The notes beneath the pieces are model-generated. The model ran no database searches and was not told the DNA's origin. It worked only from the letters and a program-made list of their open reading frames with translations. Below, one piece after another: positions 46,701 through 58,600 of a DNA stretch of 64,000 bases (position 1 is its first letter; each line of letters begins with the position of its first letter). A program made the translations under genes and the position numbers. The stretch comes from Escarpia spicata (taxonomy: Eukaryota > Annelida > Polychaeta > Sabellida > Siboglinidae), in the NCBI GenBank assembly GCA_963995525.1, contig OZ023206.1, positions 25,870,206 through 25,934,205 on the forward strand, in the 5' to 3' direction.

Positions 46701-48010
46701 TCGTTGGCGGGAAGTCGACGTACACACACATGCACACGAAAACGCATACGTACGCACGCACGCACAACTCATGCGTGGCCTTTATTCCTCTTTGAGGGTT
46801 ATTACGTCACCAGTGAAACGAATCAGCCGTGATTTAATTGTCCTTCAACGTACGTCTCATTCAATGTAGATAACGTACCTTACTGGGGGTTGTTATTCAG
46901 CGAAAGGGTAACTTTAACTGTTAATATGTATTTACATGAGAAACGAGTAATTCACCTATTGTAAACACGTACGGCATCACGACTACAAGAATAAGTGTAA
47001 TAAATTATATAAAATACGAGACTAGGTGTAATAATTTATAAACTACGAGATTAAGTGTGACAAATCATTATTTTAATCGATGCCACACATTAACTCGTTC
47101 TATTTGACTGCACGGCATGGTGTTGTTTGAGGTAATATCAGTTAAGAAACCGTTAAGTCTAGTTGGAATTAAATTGGTTTCCTCGTTTACATCAAATCCA
47201 GCTGTAGGTCAAAGTACATATTACTAAAACTTTAGAATTACGCGCCCAACTACAGTGTTTTGCGTAGGGGGTTCACTTTGCCCTGTGTTCCCTATACATA
47301 GCTGAGTTTAACTGGAATACAGATGAACTATTAATGCTCTCTCTCTCTCTCTCTCTTCCGCCGGAAGACAACGAGCAACTCCAGGGAACGCCAATAGAGA
47401 ACCGACGTGATGACGTCACGCCGGTTAGCAACCGGCCCAGTGCCCGTATTTTCGAACGACTTACGAATTTCTTAGCGCCATTTTTACATAAAATGACGTC
47501 AAAAGAGCGTAAGTTACGATGTTTTCGCAAGTGCTCTTCTCGAAACATTTACTATACGAACATTCTCAAATATTTCATCGCAAAGTTACGCCAACGCAAG
47601 AGGTCGCGTAACTTTTTCGTAACTTTTGTGGTATTGCTTTCAGATGGAGATTTCTCAGTTATTTGCTGTTACAACGTCGCAAAAACACATTAGTAAATTG
47701 TGTGTGATTCAACGACACTAATGTGTGTTTGTCAAATTTTATTGACCGCTGAAATTGTATAAATACCGTCTTTGAAAGCGGCGCCGCGCCTACACTGCTA
47801 GTCACTGCAAAATTCCACAATAAAAAGTAAACAAACGGGACCAGCCAACAAACGGGACCTATTAGTAATTCACCGCAGTAATTTATAGATTGACTGCGTG
47901 CTACACAATTACAATTTGGGTAGGCACGTTTAACTACACTTGAAACCACAATTTCTATTTCAGCAGACCACAGTATTGCAGACATTAATTCGATGGCATC
48001 AATATATATA
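46701..48010. other. Unassigned stretch with two CRE-like palindromes
   Basis: TGACGTCA occurs at 47411-47418 and 47494-47501, in a locally GC-richer zone after a (CT)n run (47338-47354). This looks like an animal promoter region, but no first exon can be supported. A 119-codon plus frame (47334-47693) has no recognisable domain. Confidence 0.3.
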
Positions 48011-48810
48011 CAGTCATTTGCAAAAGTTTAAGACCAGGCACGATTTTTAAGCATTTTATGGTATGGCATCAAATTGCATCAGATAATGTCTGGATTGCAT
48101 CATCCTATTTGGGCCTTGAAGCAATACGCCTAGTCAGCACTTCCAGGTCTTTTGTTTTCTGCTGTCAGTATTGATTAGGTGTTTTTCAGTGTTGTCTTCA
48201 TCCCTGAAATGGGCAAAAAATAGCCTTTGACAGAGGTTCTAAGGGCATAAATAGTGACTCTACATGGAGAAGGATATACGGAAAGAGACATTAGTGCTAA
48301 ATTACGTTATTCCAAGACAGCCGTGCACAACGCCATCGTCAAATTCAATACTGATGGCACTTTTCGTGACAGTAAAAAGAGTGGTTGTCCACGGAAAACT
48401 ACGCTCAGGGATGACCACGCAATGAGACGCATCGTGATGTGCTCGCCAATGAGCTCATGCAAGAAAATTCGGGCTGCTTTACGCTTAAAAGGTACGGAAA
48501 TAAGTCTCAGTGCTGTTTCGAGACGTCTCAGCAAGGAATTTGGGCTCAACTCCCGCAAGTCGGCCCAGAAGCCACGCCTGACACCTGTGATGAGAAAAAA
48601 TCACTGGACTCTCGCGCAGTGGAAGAAAGTGTTGTTCTCAGATGAATCGACCATGCAACTGTTTATACCTCGCAAGATGCATGTTAAGCGGCCAGTAGGT
48701 AAGCGATTTGATGAGAAATATACAGCAGCCACAATGAAACACCCGCCAAGTCAGATGATTTGGGGTGCCATGTCATGTTTTGGCCCTTCTGGTCTGTATT
48801 TTATTCCACC
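48011..48810 (+). mobile_element. Tc1-type transposon, 3'-truncated
   Basis: The 5' inverted-repeat start CAGTCATTTGCAAAAGTTTA lies at 48011 after a TA run. The transposase remnant follows (ATG at 48209 with an early TAG). It reads LHGEGYTERDISAKLRYSK, the first helix-turn-helix, and SRRLSKEFGLNSRKSAQKPR. Then comes HWTLAQWKKVLFSDEST with the first catalytic Asp, and MIWGAMSCFGPSGLYFIPP. Homology ends near 48810, before the second Asp and the Asp/Glu. The sequence after it is unrelated, so the element is truncated and inactive. The open frame to 49000 is a chance fusion. Confidence 0.85.
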
Positions 48811-50845
48811 TTATTGGTTGATATACGTGATTGTGACGTCAGGCCTACTTCGCGTATGTCATTTTAGCAGCTGTTTGAAAGTGGGTGGAGCTTATACCAT
48901 GAAATCAGATAGTGGTGCCTCAATCGGTAGATTGGTGAACTGTGTCGACGAAACAACATCGTTCGCAGTGTCTAAGACCCCGGAACGGGCCCGGTTGTAG
49001 GTCCGTTTTTAGTTAATTTTAGGAATGATTACCAGGAAACCATTTATATGTTTGAATAGCAGAAAGCTTAAACTAATATATATATATATATATACTACGA
49101 TATGATATGTTTGAATACACCTACTTCTGTGTCTACAAAATAACATAACACTTGTAAATATAATGTGTGGGTACACCTGTATTGTTTAAATAAGTTTGAT
49201 CTTGAAATAGTGCATATACATTAAACCTCAGATATAACAATATATACACATGCCTAAAAGATATTGTGTGTGTTTCTATTTCCTAGGTAGTCATAAATGG
49301 AAAATACCTTATGGTTATTTGGTAGATGATGTTGGATGTGCGCTATAAGTACAGAAAATTTCATTGTAGTTGTTTTGTAGCAATAGTGTGTATTGCATTG
49401 ATTTGTTATGTCATTATGCACTGGGTACATGAAATACTGTTCTTTGATAATCTTTATTCCTCACTAACTTACATAGACACATCATCTAACACAGTCCATA
49501 TTCAGGGGCGGATCCAGAGTGGGTAGTCTATGGGGGCACAAATTTGAACAACAGTAGTGGCAGTGCATGTATAACTGTCAACAAGTTTTATCCTATGATG
49601 CTTTGTGCTTAAATATGCATTGGCACAAAATAATAAATCCACAAAGAGCTTATACGTTTACCGAAAAATCTCCACTTTAATTTCAATAGTATTTAGGCTT
49701 AATACACCAATGTAGCACATAATTAGTTAACAAATACACGCCCTAGGCCAAGTCCTAAGGGCCTGCTAAATGAATATTTAACACAACTGCACAGCCACAA
49801 GTCACTACTATGTTAAACCATCTACTCACTACATTACAAGTTATAACAAACCAAAAATACTGATCTGGAACTGGAAGACATATACCTCCTTGGTCATACC
49901 CCTTGTTTCCGGTTACGTCTTACGAAGTTACAACTTTGAAGTTTGAGTTTGACTGACTTAGTCTTAGTCAAGTTGGTGACAGACTAGCGTTAATAGAGCA
50001 ATAGAAACACCGAATGATCAAACTAAGTGAGCTGTCTCACCTTCGCCGGCGCGTCGTCTGAATAGTAATCGACATCATACACATACGCTATGGAACGATA
50101 TTAGGGCCATAATTCCACAATGCTACATTGTTGATTTCTGACTTTCGATTATCTATTTACGCCGAGATTGTCGAATTCTGACTTTCGATTATCCCTTTAC
50201 GCTGTCATTGTGCAAGATTTTTGTCAAATAATTCACTAGAATGGCGTTTGGTCAAATATTTCTTCAAAAGATTTTCTCCAAAATATTTTCTCGAAACGAA
50301 GTTCTAGAAACGAAGTTCTCGAAAAGATTATCTGGCACACATTGGACTCAGTGACCTAAGGTAAGCTAAGCTGTGCTGCCCCCTAGCGAACTACACCAAC
50401 TTGCAAATACTGAAGTATCCCTTGCAAGTCAGGCCAGAGCAATTATATAATTGCTTTGGTCAGGCCTTGCGCTGTCGTAGTGTACATAATACTTATATCG
50501 AGCATTTTTTACCCACGGTATGAGCTGTTTTATCAAAGTTGGAGTTTAAAAGAACTCAATTTAGTCTCAAAGTCGATGAACGGAAGAAATGAAATGCCAC
50601 GCAGTCTGCCAGAAAACGCGAATTGTTTGTCAGGAAGGTTGGTACTGTGTGTGAGCGATAATTCATGATGTTTCGAAAACTGTCAATAATAATATTTATT
50701 CGTACTATAACGTATACAATTCAGTGAAACCAACGTATACATCCATATAATATGTATATAAAACGGTCAGTGCAGCCAGTCTCGTCTATGAAGCGTGAGC
50801 GTCTATGTCATGAATGGGGGAGGCTGTTTCTAAGTGAATATTATT
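48811..50845. other. No recognised gene
   Basis: AT-rich, with a (TA)n run at about 49077-49092. At 49503 CAGGGGCGGATCCAGAGTGG resembles the terminus of hAT-type transposons (also seen inverted at about 56556). No coding features supported. Confidence 0.35.
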
Positions 50846-51164
50846 AAACCTGGCAATGTTCTATTAACTGGCTAGTCTGTATTATTGTGGTTGCAATGTA
50901 ATGGTCTTATGAGGTCTCATTCTTTATATACTGGCACTGAGGGTGGTCACTACCAGGGTGCTTGCCGTCCTCAGTGGTTCTTTTATGTCCCAAATTGAGA
51001 CGGGACCGACATTAATGTGATCACCGAGTCACTAGGAATACGCAGTCCCCAATTTTGAGAGCCAGATTTTTACACCAAATATCATGCCTGCTCGGTCCAG
51101 GTTTCGAACTCAGAGCACTGGCATGCCAGGCGGATGTGCTAACCACTACACTAGCCGCACTCTC
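50846..51164 (-). mobile_element. tRNA-derived SINE (family 1), copy 3, inverted
   Basis: Read on the minus strand it has CTAGTGTAGTGGTTAGCACA (A box), GGCATGCCAGTGCTCTGAG and a B-box-like GTTCGAAACC. The body follows with TTTGGTGTAAAAATCTGGC, ATTGGGGACTG and GCCAGTATA. The 3' block is shorter than in copy 2. Confidence 0.85.
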
Positions 51165-51369
51165 TGTATAATTTGTTTCTGCTGTTGGGATAAATAAAAT
51201 GCATCCTTACATTACCTAAGATGGGAGGGTGTGTTTCTATATTTCATAAAAAAAAACAGCACAAACCCTTGGAGTAACATACACTATCGAGAGGGATGCG
51301 GGGGTACCAACCCAGCCTGATCACAGTGCTTTCTTCTATATCATGAGCAGTCTTACTCCAAACCCACTA

Positions 51370-52626
51370 TACTTTATCTTAGTCACATATTGAACATAAC
51401 TTGGGATAATGTAATTGTTTTTCATTTTACCGGTTAATGAAGAGGAGCTCAGCATGAACCTGCCGCAGAATAACATGTATAGGGACGTACATGGTGGTAT
51501 GCACCAACTACCCAAATTTACACTGGGTAGTCTAGAGGAATACTTATCCCAGTATGGAAAGAAGCTGGAGGAAAAGAGCAAGTCTCTATACAAAGAAAGG
51601 TGAGTTATCTTAACATTAAACTCTAAAAGGACTGTAGGATTAAAGGTAAATGCGAATAACCATATGAGCTTAGTAGTTTGTACGTCCCTGTCAAATATGA
51701 TACTGCCTTGATGAAATAATAGTTTTCTTTGTTAATGGATACCAGCAGGCTTATTTGTAAGAGGTTTGGCAAATTTCGATTTGTTAAATGTAAGAACAAA
51801 CATTCAAAACCTAACAATAAATTATTCAGAACCAGTATTAAGGAATACCCTGCCTCATAAACTTAGAATACTCCTGACCATTAACCAGTTTAAAAGAAAC
51901 CTAACAGCTCCTTACTCGTGAATTATTATTGATATTACATTATATACGTGTCTGGGTAAATATACATAGGTGAAGCACAATACTGGGCCAAAAAAAGAGG
52001 ACTGGACAGCAAAAACAGTCTTAGATGGTAACCAAAATACATTTACACCTAAAATTAAAGAAGATAAGATATTTTTACTCACTGTTATGTGGCGCAATGC
52101 CAAGTGAAGTTCACGATGAAAGTTACATGGTGTCTTTTAACAAAAATATGAGAATGTGAAACACTTCAGAAATCAAAATTTGCTTGACTGATGTATGCAA
52201 GTACCTCATCAGAATCCAACCAAGACTTTTAAAATGTTAAGAATGATCAGAGCACTCTGGACATGAAATGGTGGACACTAACTTACGTTATCCACCACAT
52301 TGTCCACAACCACAATTTTTTTCAAACAACAATAAACAGGCAGGATGGGTTTTTTGTGTCTCATCTTTCTTCACGGGCCTAAGATACAGCACAAATGTTA
52401 TCAACAGGAACTGTCCACAAACGAAGCTGGTTATGGAGTAAATATAGCATATTTTAATGTGCACATTTAAATATACATTTGTTTTCATACGCATTTTAAT
52501 AATAACATATTGGACATGAAAAACTAGGTTAACTTCTGCACTTGTATATTATACCCAGCGTATCAACAAAGACATATTAAAACACTTTTAAAAAGTATTT
52601 AGCATATGGCGATGACTCTAAAATAA
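51370..52626 (+). repeat. Left arm of a large inverted repeat
   Basis: It matches 62752-64000 as reverse complement with very high identity (a few percent differences by eye). The inner boundary is sharp, just after ATGGCGATGACTCTAAAATAA (about 52605-52626). The outer end of the right arm is cut by the window edge, so the full arm may be longer. The arm contains the SWIM-gene exon 51433-51599. Confidence 0.85.
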
Positions 52627-55600
52627 ATTGTGCGACTACACAATTTTATATATATATATTGTACATTGTTTTCTTCAGATTATTGCGGTATATGCGTACC
52701 ACCACAGACAACACACAAGGAAAGTGGTTTGTGTCAGCTGTTGTGTGGGCAGAGGTGAGGAAGTCTGCCTCTTATAAAGTAGATGTGTCCATGAACAATG
52801 ATGCGGTGGTGCAAGAAGCAGAATGTCGTGCTGGGCTGGGCCCTACAGCTCACTGCAAGCATGTTGCAGTAGTTCTGTTCGGCCTGACACTACTGTCAGA
52901 CAGGAACTATCTTGACAGAAGTGACATGTACATAGGTGACGTTTTAAAAAAAACACTTATTTTCTGCATTCAATGTACTACGTACAAATATTGGGGCAAT
53001 TGTCAATGCACACAAAAATGGCAGTTAGTTTATCCCAATTTTGTACAAATAAGCTGGGTAGTTTCTAGAATGTGACATGCTCTTGTCAACATATCAGCAA
53101 CAATAAATAAAAGAAAGGGTTAAAATGTATATAAAATTCATAAATATGTAGCTGAATGTACACTTTGGCTTGACCTGCAGGACCTCCAGTCGTTCCATCA
53201 TGCTATACCTTTTAAAGGAACTCCTATCAAATCCAGCAGATTACATGCAATTTGTGGGAAGGACAATGCAGACCTTATATATGATCCTCGATCAGACCAA
53301 CTGCAGAATGACTCTACTCCAGACAGATTCACTCTATTTGAGTAAACAAATCTTATATTCCTTTTACAGACCAATTGAAAAACAGTTACTTGTCAAAACA
53401 AGGGCATTAGTGCAGTTTCTGGCTTTATATATAAAGCAAAAAATACAATGTTGCTTATATCTCTACATATACATATTTCAGGAAAGTCAACCAATGCCAG
53501 TGATGCAGCTGTTCCCTCCTGCCAATCCACATGGCCTTGCCAACGACCACAGCTACTTGAAGTTAACTCCACAAGATCAGTACTTGAAAGATGAAATGGT
53601 TAGTTATTTCCATGCTTTTCAATTCAACATACATACATACATCTGTATTTATTGCTCCATTGAAACAATGCACACGGTTACAATAGAGCGCAGTGGCTCA
53701 GTGACTAGAACGTTGGACTCTCAATCAAGAGAACTCGGGTTCGAATTCAGTGCTGCTGTGTTGAACCTTGGGCAAGTTCGTTCACTTTACGTTGCTCCAG
53801 TTCACTCAGCCATATGAATGAGTACCTGGCTATAGACAGTGGTGGATATTTGTGTACACAAAGCCTTTGTGCATTAATTGTGGCATGGCTGAATGCTTCC
53901 CAGAGAAGTTAAGATGGTGCGCGATCAAACAAGTCTGCTAGGGAGTAAAGTGCTTTGAGCAGTCATCAGGACTGGATACTGCGTTATTATATAAGTGATT
54001 ACTTTTTATAAACATTACATCGTCACAGCACAGAGTCCAACTTACAAACCAGTGTGCAATGCAGCTCTGAGCATTTCATTTGAAACTAAAATAAAACTAA
54101 GTTAAAACTTGAAACAAAGAGGGGGTTTGTTGTATTGCAATTAATATCAGACTAACTGGTGATAATACAACTATAATAAAGCTGCAATATCAGTTCGATT
54201 TTTATGCTCCTCGCTTTTCTGACTAATTTCCCAAAAAAGCTATGCTATCAAGTATCCACTATAATATCCTAGTTCGTTGGTGCACTTGTGCTACTTCGTT
54301 TTGTTGAAATTAATAAACAAACTGCGAACTATTTTGAATTTGGTTTCGAGTCGAAGGAGTCAAAACTAGCAACAGTTACTTGGACATGCATCTGGAAGTG
54401 GAAACTTTATATAATAATATCGTGTTCACGAATTTGGGCGAGACTGACCTCTGACCCTCAAGATTGGTGCCTCGATCAAGCCGTTTTTGTTGATTGTACA
54501 ATGTTCGCAAGTGTTTATACAACACGTTCTTATTTTATGGCACTTACGCCAGCAATGGGATGTTCCCGGATATATGCCACCGACTCAGCAAAACAGGGCC
54601 AAATTACGCAGACAACGACAGACAGTCGGTATTCGCGTCAGATGGTTTATTTGGGAAAAACCAGAATGGATTTGTGGAACAACACAACTCACAAAAGAAA
54701 GAGCTGGAGTAAGACTAAGAATAGATGCTGCGTTCGCAAAACTTCTTCTAGAGAAGTTAGTAATTTCAAAGTAGTCAGCCTGAGCCACGCATATTTATTC
54801 GTATGAATATACTATTATGTTGCTTATTATGTTAACAAAACCACCACCCCTCAATACTGTGAAAATGTCCATAACAATAACATGTAGGCCTTCGTAACAT
54901 GTATCAATAGCTTGCGACTGATTTATGTGAGAGAGCAGAGAATTACCGTTACTATACAAAGAATTGCAGCCCATGTTTTGTTAAGTTACAAATCCTCTTG
55001 TACATGTAAATTATAGAAGTTCTGTTTTTAGTTGTTTTTTATTTTGGTCTTTCAATTTATCAATAACATGCATTTGGTAATGTATACTTCTACATTCATA
55101 CATTTTGTAGAAAAATGTTGTAAATGTTGTTTTCCGTTTCATTTAATTAATTCACTTCATCTCACTTTGCGTGATTCAATTCAAATACAGTCAGGGTTGG
55201 CAGCTAGGTTTCTGACAGGACAGTTTACAAATTGTTTGCACGTTGACACTGAAGCCACAGAGGCTTCGCTTCAAGGAACATACTTTCCCAGTCAGAAACT
55301 TCTAGTTAATAACCACAGTTGCAACTAATTGAAAGGCCATAATCATTTTTGTTTGTTAAGTCAAGCCAGGAAATCCATAATCAAATGCCTTTGTTGCTCT
55401 GATAAAAGACACGACTAACTGCTGGAATCTTCTTCTAAAGACCTACAGTGACTCAGCCAGCCTTTAGACAAGTGTAGCCAGCTTCCAGTGGCACCTTGCA
55501 GTCCAGCTAAAGAACAAAGGGGATATTGATCATTGGATAGTAACAGGTGGTATTCCACCCTCTGAGTAAACAGTAGAACTTTGTGGATACTGCCAGGGGT

Positions 55601-58600
55601 TCACCCACTGCCAGCCAAATGTCCTCCTCAATAATTAGCAGTGTTAGATGAATGACACATTGAGACCACAACTAAGGCATTGGGTATTTTGCATGGTTTA
55701 CTATTGAATTCCTAAAACTTTGTTTTGTTGAACTATCAGTGACAAATTGCAAAACGTTTTATTTATTTTATATTTTTCGAGTAAAATTTGACTTTATTTC
55801 CTGTAACCTTCTTTCCAGCCCATCTGTGTTCTACCTGTACTTAGTTAATAAGTTGACACTTGTAAATTGTCTAGTTGTTTGGTACTACACTTTTACAATA
55901 TACATACAATAATAACTTTGCCACTCTCATATCATTGTAATTGTTTCACAACTGGGCAAATGACCTTTTCACTCGTGAGTGCTTATAAGTTACATGCCAC
56001 ACGCATGTATAATATTATATATATATTGACGGGTAGTAGTGCTGTCAAACCATGTTCATTTTCACAAATAATCTTACTCATTCCATATTCCAATTCACGA
56101 CTCTGTTCGACAGCTTCAACACACAGGCGTGAACTACCTCAACACCACTGCAGCCATCACATATGACAAGGTGGTGGCTCTATCTAGCATCAGTGTTCGT
56201 AGCCAAGGCTGCTCAGGTGTCCAGTCACTTCCTGAGGCTGGATGCAGCTCAGGACAGTTAGGACAAACGTAAGTATTAATTGATGCTGCTATGCAAACGT
56301 TATATATATAAATCATAGCATAATAATTGGAAGATATGCAAACATATGTGATTGGTTTTAACAATTATGTTTTATTCTGACCAATCTTAGGGTAGTTACA
56401 CCATCTTTGGTTGATAAGGCTTTTGTGAAACTTTCAGTTGCATTCTACATTTAATTTGCAGTTCAATTTTTGAACTTAATGGTCTATTTATTTTATTTGG
56501 AATATTTATGTTGCAAACATAAATTCGTATATACAGTGCAAGTATGTTTCATTATCTGGATCCACCCCTGTACCTTTTTTGGGTACTGGTAGCGCCTAAC
56601 AGGCAGCAGGCCAAATTGTTCTCTGGAAATTATCGTGTTTTTCAATGGATTTACGCTGCACTGAGGATCACAAATACCATTGTTTGTTCGTGAAACTACA
56701 GTGATTCTCACGGTACTCTTTTTATACGTCAAGACAGTGTACGTTATCTATGATTTTTAAATGTTATAAATGAATGCCGTCAGCCATCCGTGACGTTGAC
56801 GAAGTTGGTGGTCGACAACGCCCGTGAGTTACATAACTTGGCAGGCTGTAATTGTGCGACGATGTGCTTCATTCGGGCTCTTTGGCCTGGCTCCAGGGGT
56901 GTCACTCCCCGATTACCGGATGCGACATATTCCTTAATAAGACGTTTAGGACTGTCTGCGACACGTCCAACCTTGCGTGGCAAACGAGGGGGCACGCGCA
57001 AACAGCGCGCGATCCCAACGCGGATTACTGACCATTTGGAGTATGCTACACGAGCTGCAAATGTTGCCAGAGCAAATAATGCAGCCCATCTGGAAAATTT
57101 ACACTGCATTAAACATCATGCATGTGACGTTCCACTGACGATGTGTTGTCTCAACGCTCGGTCAGTTCGAACTAAAGCTTTGTCGCTGGCAGACCTGGTA
57201 ATTTCCAGGGATATCGACATATTAGCGTTGACAGAAACCTGGCTTGGAACAGACACTGACAATCAGGTGATAAAAGAACTTGTGCCATCTGGCTACACAT
57301 TTCAACATACCTCTCGCTACAAGTTCGATGCCGCGTCAAAACCTGCCCAGAAGCGCGGTGGTGGAGTGGGCTTAATGTATAAGTCCGGCATGAAAGTTGA
57401 GAATGTGCCATCAAGTCATAATAGGCCTAAATTTACCCATTTTGAACATGCCGACTATTATATTACGACACGTGGCGCCAAGTTCAGGTTGGGTGTTATA
57501 TACCGCCCGCCACCGTCTAAACGAAACAGCTTCACAACGTCTGTTTTCTTCGAGCAGTGGTCGGCATACTTGGACACCGTGATGCTGGACCCGCATGACA
57601 TCGTTATTACCGGCGATCTGAACTTCCATCTTGACATTATATCAAATCCTGACGCACGGCATTTTTCTGAGACGCTCGCTGACCGTGGCATGAACCAAAT
57701 AATTACAAATGCCACGCACAATAAAGGTCACCTCCTGGATGTAGTTATCGTTCGAAACAACAGTGCAATAGTTACTACACGACCGAGTGTGTATGACCCG
57801 TGCTTATGTGACACACATGGAAATCCATCCGGTGATCACATGGCCATAATGTTCTGTATAAATGCCACAAAGCCTGCTCGAATGCGTAAAGAGATAGTTT
57901 TTCGACGATTGCGTCATATATGTCTTCCTGATTTCAAACGTGACATTATCTGTTTGCTACATGAAATAAACAGTGAGGCATCCGTTAGTGACATGGTTGC
58001 CACATACAACAATGGCTTACGTCGGCTTGTTGACAAACTTGCCCCACTGCGGAAGACGACCATAACATTGCGACCGGACTGTCCGTGGTACACAGACGAG
58101 CCTCGTGACGAGAAACAGCGTTGACGGCGAGCTGAGCGCAAATGGCTGCAAACTCGTCTTGAGGTACATCGACAGGCGTATCGCTCTCAGTGTGTGGTCT
58201 TCAACAACATGCTGGTTACCACAAAGAAAAACTACTACACAGCTAAGATCGCCAACTACAAAAATGACCAAAAACAACTATTTTGTATCACAAGAAACCT
58301 CATGGGCAATAGTGGCATAACGACAATGCCATCGTATGTGTGTCCGGTGGACATGGCGCAACGCTTTGGTGATCACTTTATTGAGAAAGTTTCTAACATC
58401 AGAAAATACATCGTCGACTACGGTGAGGATCGTTCGGACATTACGTTGGCTGCTATGAGCAACGACGCGGCATTCAGTGGTGTCCCACTAATCTGCTTTG
58501 AGACAGTCACTGAATCGGACGTTGAACGATTAGTTGCATCCGTTCCAGTTAAGTCGTGTGAATTAGATCCAGTACCGACGTGGCTGCTAAAACAATGTTC

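Noticed and set aside
48254..49000. Intact 248-codon transposase gene
   Set aside because: Only the N-terminal part and first catalytic Asp are Tc1-like; the last ~60 codons are unrelated DNA read through after truncation.
53686..53760. Functional tRNA gene
   Set aside because: The head of a SINE; the tRNA-unrelated body and LINE-like tail follow, and headless copies exist.
54288..54806. A 172-codon protein-coding gene
   Set aside because: Three overlapping frames compete, none with a recognisable domain or splice borders.
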